From assembly GCA_028287745.1 (NCBI GenBank), contig JAQBPB010000079.1, positions 24,681 to 88,680 on the forward strand: DNA of 64,000 nucleotides, given 5' to 3'. Each line of letters begins with the position of its first letter. Positions within the stretch are counted from its first letter, which is position 1. Below, in pieces: positions 34,820-43,416 of this stretch. The notes under the pieces are model-generated. The model did not search any database, was not told the DNA's origin, and saw only the letters and a program-made list of their open reading frames with translations. The DNA comes from Chloroflexota bacterium. Its GTDB lineage: Bacteria; Chloroflexota; Chloroflexia; Chloroheliales; Chloroheliaceae. A program made the position numbers and the translations under genes.

Positions 34820-35632
34820 TCAGCTTCTGGCCGGTCCGGCCATTTCCAACCTGGCTTTAGCTGCCAGGGCCGGTAGGGCGGTTTGATGGTCCAGCACCTG
34901 TTGCAAATGGGCCATCCGTTGGGGTGGTGCAGTCTTCAGCATTAGAGGGCCATACAGGCTATCAATCCAGAACCGGGCGCTTGAATTAATGTAGTTCTCC
35001 AAATCGAGCAGTTCTTCGGCCGTTTCGGAATGCTGACCCAAATTTATTGTGAACATACGCCGGTGGCTGCTTCCGCCGTAAGAAGAATGCATGATGTTGT
35101 GGTTAAAGACTACGACATCGCCCGGCTGTGACTCCAGGGCTACGGCCGGGACATCCTGCGCCTCAATTCCCCACAACTCCTTTGACCTGGTGGCCCTGCG
35201 GATGGGGTCCTCCGGTTCCAGGCGGTGTGAGCCCGGGATAACCCGCAAGGCTCCCGTGTCGGCCTTTACCGGGTCTAAATACAAAGCTATTTTGATATAG
35301 CTTACCTGCCTGTGATAGCCGTCGCTATGCCAGCCGGTGTTGCCGGTATAATAATTTCCATCGCTGCCAAGGTAGTTATAGTTATCGCCAAGAAGCCCCT
35401 GGGCAATCATCGTTATCGAGGGATGGTCGAGCAGGCCGCATAAGTATTCCCGCTGGTCAATAAAAGGCACCAGGCAAGAACGTTGAGTAGGGTCGTGGGT
35501 AATTCCGCGCTGCTCAAAAACTCCTTCAAACTCCGCAATAATCCGGCCCATTTCTTCAGCCAGCAAACCCTTAAAAGCCAGGTAACCAAAAGTTTCAAAA
35601 AAACGCTTTTGGGTTTCATTTAACGTTTCCAC
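34820..35632 (-). CDS. Phytanoyl-CoA dioxygenase (PhyH) family protein
   Basis: Fe(II)/2-oxoglutarate-dependent oxygenase of the PhyH family. The iron ligands are visible as TGWHSDGYH (HxD) and a distal His in VVFNHNIMHSSYGG. An Arg follows in HRRMFTIN, probably for 2-oxoglutarate. The length of about 270 residues is normal. A TTG at 35650 would place the AGGAGG inside the gene, so I prefer the GTG at 35632, nine bases after that SD. It lies 55 bases downstream of the unknown gene at 35688-36221 on the same strand, probably one transcript. The substrate is unknown. Confidence 0.83.
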   Translation of the reverse strand: METLNETQKRFFETFGYLAFKGLLAEEMGRIIAEFEGVFEQRGITHDPTQRSCLVPFIDQREYLCGLLDHPSITMIAQGLLGDNYNYLGSDGNYYTGNTGWHSDGYHRQVSYIKIALYLDPVKADTGALRVIPGSHRLEPEDPIRRATRSKELWGIEAQDVPAVALESQPGDVVVFNHNIMHSSYGGSSHRRMFTINLGQHSETAEELLDLENYINSSARFWIDSLYGPLMLKTAPPQRMAHLQQVLDHQTALPALAAKARLEMAGPARS

Positions 35633-35687
35633 AAACTCAATCCTCCTCAATGTTTACGAGTTAGAGTTTTTTACCGGTCAGGGAAGG

Positions 35688-36221
35688 TCAGGGTGCGCCT
35701 GCACAAAGGAAGTCTACTTTGGAGCGGTTAATCAGGACCGAATTGGCCGTGACTGGCCGGGCCGAAGTGGGCAGAAAGTTGATGGTGACATCGGTCATAC
35801 CGATAAAGCTTTCCTCGCGGTGCATCAGGACCTGGGTCAGTTCCAGTTCTGGTTCGAGGTGCAAGTTGCCGCTGATTTCAAAATTACCCAGGCCGGCCAG
35901 CACCCGGTGTTGCAGAAGTTCGCCCCGGAAATAAACCCTGGCTGCCTGGGCCAGCCGGTCGGTTTCGTGGGTATCGTTGGGGACCGCCAGCACGATAGAC
36001 TCTTTATTCACCCGCGCAAAGCCGCTCTCCAGGGCTTCGTCGGAAGGTTTTAAAAGATGGCTGGTGCTGACCCGTTCCAGCAAAATCTGGCTGTCCGAGG
36101 AGTTGAGGATACCGTTGGTCCGCAATTCGGCTGAGAATACCTGGCCGACAATCCGGTGGTAATTAGTAAACAGTTCCAGGGTCAGCCAGCGCTCGGGAAG
36201 CCTATAAATGAAATCGGGCAT
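35688..36221 (-). CDS. Unknown 177-aa protein upstream of the PhyH gene
   Basis: Soluble 177-residue protein I cannot assign. It has no signal peptide or membrane segment. It is predicted mixed alpha/beta, with VGQVFSAELRTNGILNSSDS near the start and a repeated theme of VLINRS/VDF near the end. The start has GAGGT nine bases upstream and coding composition is normal, so the gene is real. It precedes the PhyH-family gene by 55 bases, suggesting a shared role. Confidence 0.65.
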   Translation of the reverse strand: MPDFIYRLPERWLTLELFTNYHRIVGQVFSAELRTNGILNSSDSQILLERVSTSHLLKPSDEALESGFARVNKESIVLAVPNDTHETDRLAQAARVYFRGELLQHRVLAGLGNFEISGNLHLEPELELTQVLMHREESFIGMTDVTINFLPTSARPVTANSVLINRSKVDFLCAGAP

Positions 36222-36257
36222 AAATGAATACCTCGGGTATGTAATATTGCTGTTTTT

Positions 36258-36292
36258 GGAGATTTCAGAGGTTTTATGGCTCTGAAATCTCC
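36258..36292. repeat. Perfect 13-bp hairpin between the pdp-like gene and the unknown gene
   Basis: GGAGATTTCAGAG (36258-36270) and CTCTGAAATCTCC (36280-36292) are perfectly complementary around a 9-base loop. No T-run follows on either strand. It could be an mRNA-stability element, a regulator site or a terminator of unusual form. Confidence 0.6.
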
Positions 36293-36374
36293 CCCTTGTA
36301 GGTTATAGAGGGGTCCCGTGAGCATGGAAAGTGCGAATTCCGGACCGGGTTTTTTTAAGAATCTTTAAGGAGTC

Positions 36375-37676
36375 TTAAATAATAGTATCTACCAGGGGCG
36401 GGGCCTGCACCGGAGTATCGCTGAAGGTATAGGCTTGCCACAAGCTCTCTTTAATGCTGTCGGCCTGGCTTTGAGATTGAGCGTGAATTTCCAGTAACGA
36501 GTCGCCCACCTCAACTTTATCGCCGACCTTCTTACGCAGTATCAGGCCCACCGCCGGGTCAATCGCATCGGTCTTAACCTTGCGCCCGGCGCCGAGGGTA
36601 TAGGCTGCGATGCCAATCGTTTCGGCATCCATCGACTTGATGTAACCGGCCCTGTTGGAGCGGAATTCTTCCCGGTGGGCGGCCAGGGGAAACCGCGAGA
36701 GGTCGTCCAGGTAACTAATGTCACCGCCCTGCTGGGCGATAAACGCCTTGAATTTTTCAAAAGCCGCCCCGCTTTTAAGGGTCTCCTCTAACTTGCGGCG
36801 GGCATCCGTCAGGTTTAAGGACCGGCCCGACATTTCCAGCAACTGGCTGCCCAGGATAAGCGCTAACTCCACCAGGTCGCCGGGTCCGCGCCCTTGCAGG
36901 GTTTCGACTGCTTCTTTGACTTCCAGGCTGTTTCCGACTGCCAGCCCCAACGGCTGCTCCATACTGCTCAGGACGGCCCGGACCTTGCGGCCGACACCGT
37001 GGCCGATTTCGACCATAGCATGGGCCAGGGCGGTGGCGTCTTCCAGGTTCTTCATGAAAGCGCCCTTGCCGTATTTCACATCCAGCACAATGCAGTTGGT
37101 CCCGGCCGCGATTTTCTTGGACATAATGCTGCTGGCAATCAATGGCAGGCTCTCGACCGTCCCGGTCACGTCCCGTAAAGCATACAACTTTCCGTCAGCG
37201 GGGGCTAAATCCTGGCTTTGTCCGGCCACTACCAGGCCGACTTTCGCCAGGGCTTGCCGGAATTCTTCCTCACTGAGAGCCGCCCGGAAACCGGGGATGG
37301 TTTCCAGCTTATCAACCGTGCCGCCAAAGTACCCCAGGCCGCGTCCGCTCATCTTGCCAACGGGCAGGCCGGTCGCGGCGACCAGCGGCGCGACGACCAT
37401 CGTAGTCTTATCACCGACCCCGCCGGTGCTGTGTTTGTCGGCAACCACCGGCGCAATATCGCGCAGGTCAAGCTGGTGGCCGCTGCGGACAATAGCCTGG
37501 GTCAGGGAGACCGTTTCGGCAGGTTCCATACCCTTAAAGAAGACCGCCATGGCAAAAGCAGCGGCCTGGTAATCAGGTATTTCGCCCCGGTTGAAGCCTT
37601 CTATAAAGAAGCTTATTTCTGCATCGGTCAGAGGCTCACCGCCTCGCTTTTTAATTATAACGTCAACCGCCCTCAA
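36375..37676 (-). CDS. pdp: Pyrimidine-nucleoside phosphorylase
   Basis: Cleaves thymidine, deoxyuridine or uridine with phosphate in pyrimidine salvage (Pdp/DeoA family). The 433 residues begin with the family helical domain (VDVIIKKRGGEPLTDAEI). They contain DKHSTGGVGDKTT, the SGRGLGYFGGTVDKLE glycine-rich phosphate site, SIMSKKIAAGT, and the C-terminal RKVGDKVEVGDSLLEIH hammerhead-like domain. The TTG start is supported by AAAAGGGAG. The choice between pyrimidine-nucleoside and strict thymidine phosphorylase is not decided here. Confidence 0.92.
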   Translation of the reverse strand: MRAVDVIIKKRGGEPLTDAEISFFIEGFNRGEIPDYQAAAFAMAVFFKGMEPAETVSLTQAIVRSGHQLDLRDIAPVVADKHSTGGVGDKTTMVVAPLVAATGLPVGKMSGRGLGYFGGTVDKLETIPGFRAALSEEEFRQALAKVGLVVAGQSQDLAPADGKLYALRDVTGTVESLPLIASSIMSKKIAAGTNCIVLDVKYGKGAFMKNLEDATALAHAMVEIGHGVGRKVRAVLSSMEQPLGLAVGNSLEVKEAVETLQGRGPGDLVELALILGSQLLEMSGRSLNLTDARRKLEETLKSGAAFEKFKAFIAQQGGDISYLDDLSRFPLAAHREEFRSNRAGYIKSMDAETIGIAAYTLGAGRKVKTDAIDPAVGLILRKKVGDKVEVGDSLLEIHAQSQSQADSIKESLWQAYTFSDTPVQAPPLVDTII

Positions 37677-37702
37677 CTTTTTCTCCCTTTTCTTTTTGGG
37701 TA

Positions 37703-37730
37703 GTAGTCGGTAGTCAGTAGTCAGTAGTCA
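37703..37730 (+). repeat. Four tandem copies of GTAGTC(A/G)
   Basis: A 7-base unit repeats four times (37703, 37710, 37717, 37724), the first copy ending in G. A reverse-complement copy, TGACTACT, lies near 37926 at the other end of the gap. It may be slippage-derived. Confidence 0.75.
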
Positions 37731-37938
37731 GGTTGGAACCTGGCTGATAAAGGTTTTTTGAAAGGGTTAGGACCAGCCCAAGCAAGCCAGTCATATACGC
37801 TTTTACCTGCTATCAGCCTATAAATTATAGACTGATGGCCCCAACCTCCAAACAATAGAGCCGAGTTCTTCTGCCACCCAACTCCAGGCCAGCATTTACT
37901 GCCCTACCATCCCTACTGCCAACTGACTACTTCCTATC

Positions 37939-39981
37939 CTACCTGACTTCCATACCGAACAACTTGAATAAAAACGCGTAAATCTCGGATTGCTCCTCGA
38001 TTATTTTGGCGGTCGGCTTGCCGTGGCCGTGCCCGGCTTTCATTTCAATCCGCAAAAGAATTGGATTGTCGCCCTGCTGGGCCTCGCGAAGAGTCGCGAA
38101 GTACTTCTTGGCATGCAGCGGCACCACCCGGTCGTCCGAGTCGGCGGTGAGAACCAGGGTTGGCGGGTAAGCCACGCCCGGTTTCACATTGTGCAAAGGC
38201 GAATAAGCGTAGAGAATTTTGAACTCCTCCGGGCTGTTTTCGGCGTTGCCGTACTCCGACGTCCAGTAGCGCCCGACCGTAAACCTGTGGAAGCGCAGCA
38301 TATCGGCAACCGGTACCTGGCAAATTACGGCCCCATACAGGTCGGGCCGCTGGACCTCACAGGCCGATACCAGCAGGCCGCCGTTGCTGCCACCCTGGAT
38401 TGCCAGCAGGGAAGAATTGGTGTACTTGTTTTCGATCAGCCATTCCGCCGCCGCAATGAAATCGTTAAAGACATTCTGCTTGCGGCCGTGCATACCGCCC
38501 TGGTGCCAGCTTTCGCCAAACTCGCCGCCGCCTCGAATATTCGCCAGGGCGTAGACCCCGCCGTTTTCGAGCCAGGCCAGCCGGGCCGGGGAAAAAGCCG
38601 GGGTCAGGCTGATGTTAAATCCGCCGTAGGCGTAAAGCAGGGCCGGGTTCTGGCCGTTTAAGTTTATACCCTTGCGGTGGACCAGGAACATCGGCACCTG
38701 AGTCCCGTCTTTCGAAGCAAAAAAGACCTGCTGGGTCATATAGTCTGCCGGGTTGAAGTCCAGTTCCGTTTCGCGGAAGACACTGACTTCCCCGTCGGTG
38801 AAATTGTAGCGCAGGATGGTGCTGGCCCGTAAGAACGAGGTGAAGCCGATAAACATTTCGGTGTCATCGCGTTTGCCCGAAATCTGGACCACCGAACCGA
38901 GTTCCGGCAGTTCAATTTGCCTTTCGAACTGGCCGTCCAGGCTGTAAATCGCCACCTGGTGATTGGCATTGTGCAAGAAAGACACGACAAACTTGTGGTT
39001 GACTACTCCAACCGAGTCTATTACATCCGATTGTTCCGGCAGGATTTCCTTCCAGTTTTCGCGCTCCGGGTGGTTGGTATCAATCGCGATTATCCGGCCA
39101 CGCGGGGCGTCCAGGTCGGTATTGAAGAAAAAGACCGGACCATCATTGTCAATGAAGTCGTAACGGGCGTCTGCCTCGTCCAGCAAGCGAATAAACTCGC
39201 CGTCGCTGTCCATTGGGCGGTAGTAAATCCGGTTTTGGGTAGCAGTGCCGACCCAGACCCGCATCACAAGGTACTTTTCGTCCTCGGTGGCAAAGGGCGA
39301 GAAACTCATTTCCCGGTAGTCGGGCCGCTCGTAGACCAGCTTATCTTCGGACTGGTCAGTATTCAGGCTGTGCCAGTAGACCTTGCCATTGAAACTGGTT
39401 TCGTCCGGTGGTACGGTCGAAGGGTCCGGAAAGCGGTTGTAGAAGAAACCGGACTTGTCGGACCGCCAGGCCACGCTGGCGAACTTGGTGTGGCGGATGG
39501 TATCGGCGAAATCCGCTTTGGTTTCGATGGTCTTGATTTTCAGCTCTTCCCAGTCGCTGCCCGACTGAGAGCGGCCGTAAACCATCAGGCTGCCGTCCCT
39601 GGTAAATGTGGTGCTGGTCAGGGCCAGGGTGCCGTCCTCGCTCAACTTGTTGGGGTCTACGACCAGTTCAGGCTCGCTGTCCAGGCTTTCCTGGCGGTAG
39701 AGCACCGACTGGTTCTGGAGGCCGTCGTTCTTCCAGAAGAAATAATAATTGCCGTATTTGACCGGGGCGGAGAACTTGGGATAGTCCCACAGTTGGGTCA
39801 GACGGTCCTTGATGGCTTCTTTCTGGGGAATAGCATCCAGGAATTTGCTGGTGACTTTGTTCTGTTCTCCAACCCATTCCAGGACTTCCGGCGCTTCGGC
39901 GTCTTCCAACCAGCGATAGGGGTCTGCGACCTCGGTACCGTGGAAGTTATCCACTACGTTATCCTTACGAGTAGTTATCAT
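37939..39981 (-). CDS. Prolyl oligopeptidase (S9A)
   Basis: Serine peptidase cleaving short proline-containing peptides. The 680 residues start with the family sequence DPYRWLED. A beta-propeller domain spans residues of about 75-400, and the catalytic alpha/beta-hydrolase domain follows: YGGFNISLTPAFS, the GGSNGGLL nucleophile elbow, then DSDDRVVP, then AGHGHGKPT with the catalytic His. There is no signal peptide, so it is probably cytoplasmic. AAGGAAT precedes the ATG. Monocistronic. Confidence 0.93.
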   Translation of the reverse strand: MITTRKDNVVDNFHGTEVADPYRWLEDAEAPEVLEWVGEQNKVTSKFLDAIPQKEAIKDRLTQLWDYPKFSAPVKYGNYYFFWKNDGLQNQSVLYRQESLDSEPELVVDPNKLSEDGTLALTSTTFTRDGSLMVYGRSQSGSDWEELKIKTIETKADFADTIRHTKFASVAWRSDKSGFFYNRFPDPSTVPPDETSFNGKVYWHSLNTDQSEDKLVYERPDYREMSFSPFATEDEKYLVMRVWVGTATQNRIYYRPMDSDGEFIRLLDEADARYDFIDNDGPVFFFNTDLDAPRGRIIAIDTNHPERENWKEILPEQSDVIDSVGVVNHKFVVSFLHNANHQVAIYSLDGQFERQIELPELGSVVQISGKRDDTEMFIGFTSFLRASTILRYNFTDGEVSVFRETELDFNPADYMTQQVFFASKDGTQVPMFLVHRKGINLNGQNPALLYAYGGFNISLTPAFSPARLAWLENGGVYALANIRGGGEFGESWHQGGMHGRKQNVFNDFIAAAEWLIENKYTNSSLLAIQGGSNGGLLVSACEVQRPDLYGAVICQVPVADMLRFHRFTVGRYWTSEYGNAENSPEEFKILYAYSPLHNVKPGVAYPPTLVLTADSDDRVVPLHAKKYFATLREAQQGDNPILLRIEMKAGHGHGKPTAKIIEEQSEIYAFLFKLFGMEVR

Positions 39982-40277
39982 GCTTGGTTATTCCTTATAA
40001 ATTACAAAATTATCCATCCATTAAAGAGCAGAGTCTAAAAGGTACTTGATACCGAGCAATATAGCACCGGATTTTAAAATTAGCAAAGCTATCGGCTATA
40101 AGTAGTTTTACTTACAATAACGGCGATTTGTGACCTCACGCACACTACGACAATATGTGTTTTATACGATGTAATAGGTCTAAATCAAGTCTATATTATT
40201 GAAGTCATAGTATCGTTTTAAAACAAGAATAAATAATAAACATAGAAAAAGAACCGGACAAAAGCAGGAGTAAGCAA

Positions 40278-41516
40278 TTGCTAACAAATAAAAAAAGGTG
40301 GCCGTACCGGACCCGGTTAGCCCTGGTGGCTATGGTCCTGATGACTGTTTTAACTTCGCTGGGAAACGCTCCAACCGCCTCCGCCGCCGATTTCGCCGCC
40401 CCGGATTTCCGTTTTGTATGGGACCGCACCGATAAACCGGTCAAGGACGGCCGGACTTCCCGGACCTACCTGTGGGGCCCGGAGCCTTTCACCGGGGCCC
40501 TCTGGGAAGAATACGACCAGGCCCCAGGCGGCAAACGGTTGGTCCAGTATTTTGATAAAAGCCGCATGGAAATCACTAACCCTAACGGAAACAAACTCAG
40601 CCCGTATTATGTGACCAACGGCTTGATCGCCCGCGAACTGATGAGCGGCCGGGTCCAGGTCGGTGACAACCGTTTCGTCCAACGCGCTCCTTCGCAGCGG
40701 GGTGTGGCCGGGGATGCCGATGATGCTACCGGCCCGACCTATGCCGCCCTGGACAAACACACCGCCGGAGACACCGATAGTGTCGGTATCCTGGTAGCCG
40801 GTTCGATCAACCGCAACGGCGATATTCGCTATGACGTGGGCGATTACGGCAAACGCTACCAGGTCAGCTATGCCTATTATGAAAGGACGACCAACCACAA
40901 CATCGCCGGGCCTTTCTGGAGCTTCCTGAACCAGACCGGGCTGATTGGGACAGGACAGGGTAATTTAGTCAACGGCCGCCTGTTCGACCCGGTCTTCTAC
41001 GCCACCGGCTTACCGATTACTGAAGCCTACTGGGCCAGGGTCAAGGTAGGCGGCGTGACCAAAGACGTTCTGGTACAGGCTTTCGAGCGACGCGTCCTGA
41101 CTTTCACACCTTCCAACCCGCCCGCCTTCCAGGTGGAAATGGGCAACGTTGGCCGCCACTACTACGAATGGCGCTCCGGCTCCGGCAACAATAACCCGCC
41201 GCCAGCCGAAAATGCCTGCGCCAAAGTGCCCAACCCGGTCAACGCTAACCTGCGGCCCGGCAAGTGCGTCCGGGAAGGCCAGGTAATTTCGATGGACATC
41301 GGCAATTTCTACCCGAATGAAGAAGTCGGCTTCTGGCTGACCGACCCCTACGACAATGTGGTGGCCGGGACTAACAAGACACTGAATATCGGGGATGAAG
41401 GCGCCCAGTTTGACCTTGAGTTCGATACCACCGATCTCTACAGCGGCCAGTGGTACTGGGTCTTCCAGGGCACTTCCAGCGGCCGTAAGGCTATCATCTA
41501 CTTCCTGATTGAGTAA
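40278..41516 (+). CDS. Secreted protein of the MGNVGRHY family
   Basis: Exported protein of unknown function and paralogue of the one at 7634-9178. A basic N-terminus and hydrophobic segment end at TASA-ADF, a likely signal-peptidase site near residue 37. Next come the first block (YLWGPEPFTG, then YVTNGLIAREL), the second block (YERTTNHNIAGPFW, then LTFTPSNPPAFQVEMGNVGRHY) and a C-terminal beta domain (NANLRPGKCVREGQVISMDI). It lacks the long Thr/Pro linker of its relative. The TTG start has AGGAG seven bases upstream. Closed by a strong terminator. Confidence 0.78.
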   Translation: MLTNKKRWPYRTRLALVAMVLMTVLTSLGNAPTASAADFAAPDFRFVWDRTDKPVKDGRTSRTYLWGPEPFTGALWEEYDQAPGGKRLVQYFDKSRMEITNPNGNKLSPYYVTNGLIARELMSGRVQVGDNRFVQRAPSQRGVAGDADDATGPTYAALDKHTAGDTDSVGILVAGSINRNGDIRYDVGDYGKRYQVSYAYYERTTNHNIAGPFWSFLNQTGLIGTGQGNLVNGRLFDPVFYATGLPITEAYWARVKVGGVTKDVLVQAFERRVLTFTPSNPPAFQVEMGNVGRHYYEWRSGSGNNNPPPAENACAKVPNPVNANLRPGKCVREGQVISMDIGNFYPNEEVGFWLTDPYDNVVAGTNKTLNIGDEGAQFDLEFDTTDLYSGQWYWVFQGTSSGRKAIIYFLIE

Positions 41517-41527
41517 GTCTAACTTAT

Positions 41528-41568
41528 AAAAACAGGCTGTCCCGGTCAAATGGGGACAGCCTGTTTTT
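41528..41568 (+). terminator. Terminator after the secreted protein at 40278
   Basis: AAAAACAGGCTGTCCC and GGGACAGCCTGTTTTT are perfectly complementary over 16 bp, with a T-run, 12 bases beyond the stop. Confidence 0.92.
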
Positions 41569-41722
41569 ATTTGTCTTCAGACTTAGATAGCGAAATAAGC
41601 TTTTTTGTAGTATCATGACGGCTGGATTTTATTATAAGAATCTGGCCGGGTTTTAAATTTAGCGCCCGGAATATAAAAAAGATATAAATTTATCATTTAG
41701 ACTTGGGAAGGTTATAGATTTA

Positions 41723-42817
41723 GTGGCAACCGTAGTAGTAGCGATGAGCGGCGGCGTAGATAGCTCGCTCACAGCAGCCCTTATCAAGGAACAGGGGCAC
41801 GAAGTTATCGGTATAAATATGCGCCTGCACGGCAGCGGCACCGAAGAAGAAGAGCAGAACTACTCTCTTAGCAAAAGCTGCTGCTCGATTGTTGAAATGC
41901 AGGATGCCAGCAAGGTCTGCCAGCAGTTGGGCATCCCTTTTTATGCCATGAATTTCGAAAAAGAGTTCCAGGCGACCGTAATAGATTACTTTATCAAAGA
42001 ATACGAACGGGGCCGCACCCCCAATCCCTGCCTGGCCTGCAACGACTATATGAAGTTCCGCTTTTTGCTGAACAAAGCCCTGGCCCTGGGCGCCGATTAC
42101 CTGGCGACCGGCCACTACTGCCGGACCGTCTTTGACGAAGAAGCCAACCAGTACCGGCTGTTACGGGCGGTTGACGCTTCCAAAGACCAGAGCTATGTAC
42201 TTTATATGCTCGGCCAGAAGCAGTTGAGCCGGATTTTGTTCCCCCTGGGGGACTTTACCAAGGTCGAGGCCCGCGAGATGGCCGCCGCCCGTGGCCTGGC
42301 GACCGCCGCCAAGCCGGAAAGCCAGGACATTTGCTTTGTGGCGGGTGGCGACTACCGCGATTATATTGCCAACCATTCGAAAAAGCCGGTGGCCGTTCCC
42401 GGCCCGATTATCAATGTCCAGGGTGAAGTGGTCGGCCAGCACAACGGCCTGCCGAATTATACCGTCGGGCAGCGTAAGGGTATCGGGGCGGTCATGTCGC
42501 GCCCAACCTATGTCTTGAAGCTGCTTACCGAAACCAATACCCTGGTTGTGGGTGAAGATGCCGACCTGCGTACTCGCGAAATCAATGCCGAGAAAGTAAG
42601 CTGGGTCAGCAGCGCCTGGCCGGAAGGCCCGGTCCAGGCCAAAATCAAGGTCCGCTACAAGGCCCAGGAATTGCCCGGCGTCATCGAGCCGGTTGACCCC
42701 AAAGCTAAAACGGTCCGGATTGTCCTTGAGCAGCCCCAGCGGGCAGTCACTCCCGGCCAGGCGGTCGTTTTCTATAACGGCGACGAAGTGCTGGGCGGCG
42801 GTATCATTACGCAGTAA
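41723..42817 (+). CDS. mnmA: tRNA-specific 2-thiouridylase
   Basis: ATP-dependent enzyme that thiolates U34 of tRNAs for Glu, Gln and Lys. The PP-loop is MSGGVDSSLTAA. The first catalytic Cys is in NPCLACND (about residue 101), and the second in SQDICFV (about 203). The YTVGQRKGIG segment and a C-terminal beta-barrel are also present. 364 residues, normal length. The GTG start has GGGAAGG about a dozen bases upstream, a loose spacing. Monocistronic between two terminators. Confidence 0.95.
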   Translation: MATVVVAMSGGVDSSLTAALIKEQGHEVIGINMRLHGSGTEEEEQNYSLSKSCCSIVEMQDASKVCQQLGIPFYAMNFEKEFQATVIDYFIKEYERGRTPNPCLACNDYMKFRFLLNKALALGADYLATGHYCRTVFDEEANQYRLLRAVDASKDQSYVLYMLGQKQLSRILFPLGDFTKVEAREMAAARGLATAAKPESQDICFVAGGDYRDYIANHSKKPVAVPGPIINVQGEVVGQHNGLPNYTVGQRKGIGAVMSRPTYVLKLLTETNTLVVGEDADLRTREINAEKVSWVSSAWPEGPVQAKIKVRYKAQELPGVIEPVDPKAKTVRIVLEQPQRAVTPGQAVVFYNGDEVLGGGIITQ

Positions 42818-42821
42818 TTCT

Positions 42822-42860
42822 AAAGTGGCTTAACGCATTTCTGGTGTGTTAAGCCACTTT
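42822..42860 (+). terminator. Terminator after mnmA
   Basis: AAAGTGGCTTAAC and GTTAAGCCACTTT form a perfect 13-bp stem just after the stop. The T-run is short. Confidence 0.8.
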
Positions 42861-42899
42861 GTCCGGTTACCCATCTGCCAGGAGGGACAACCTTCCTGC

Positions 42900-42957
42900 C
42901 CTGTCATTCCGAGCGTAGTAGAGGAATCCGCGTATCTTCAGAGTGCCGGTGGCATGC
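42900..42957 (+). repeat. Dispersed CTGTCATTCCGAGC repeat, copy 1
   Basis: CCTGTCATTCCGAGCGTAG, then GAGGAATCCG, then CCGGTGGC. Related copies start at 56891 and 57162. The same theme recurs in intergenic DNA of other bacterial genomes, as I recall. Confidence 0.7.
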
Positions 42958-43164
42958 ATTACCTGACCTGCTTAGAGGTCGAGATAAGGCAGGACAGCTA
43001 CCGGGCGGCCTGATATTCGCGGGCCGGTTTCAGTTCGTTTCTTGCAGTTTTTACCGGGCGCACCGCCCACTTTACCTGCACCTGGTTGGGGAGCAGGTTT
43101 CTCTCGTTACCTGATAAATGGCTTTCAGGTTATCTGTTTTAACGTTCAAAGTCCGGGGAGTTTA

Positions 43165-43416
43165 ATGACAACTTTAATCCTGTTTTTGTTACTGTCCGGG
43201 ATTTGTGGTTTTGCTTTTCACGCCATCTATGGCCGGAGTATTCAAAGTATTCCTTTTTACCTGCTGGCGGCAGTTGGCGGGGCGACGGTTGGTTTTACGC
43301 TTGCTCTGCTCTTTAAATTAAGCTGGTTTACTTTTGGTGGATTGCCTGTCTTTGCGACGCTGGTCGGGGCAATCCTCTTTTTAAGCATAATGCGGAGGAT
43401 CAGAATAGAAGAGTGA
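43165..43416 (+). CDS. Small integral membrane protein
   Basis: An 83-residue protein with three hydrophobic segments (LILFLLLSGICGFAF, then YLLAAVGGATVGFTLALLF, then LPVFATLVGAILFLSIM) and a basic C-terminus (RRIRIEE). The ATG at 43165 has GGGGAG four bases upstream and is preferred over an in-frame upstream reading from 43042. Its stop overlaps the GTG of the dipeptidase gene by four bases. Translation is therefore probably coupled, in the 43.2-45.9 kb operon. Function unknown. Confidence 0.68.
   Translation: MTTLILFLLLSGICGFAFHAIYGRSIQSIPFYLLAAVGGATVGFTLALLFKLSWFTFGGLPVFATLVGAILFLSIMRRIRIEE

Larger units (their letters stand above)
42818..43164. other. Intergenic region with terminator and a dispersed repeat copy
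   Basis: Holds the mnmA terminator (42822-42860) and a copy of a dispersed CTGTCATTCC repeat (42900-42957). The rest shows no gene. Confidence 0.5.

Noticed and set aside
38917..40038. 373-codon open frame opposite prolyl oligopeptidase
   Set aside because: Shadow of a clear S9A peptidase gene.
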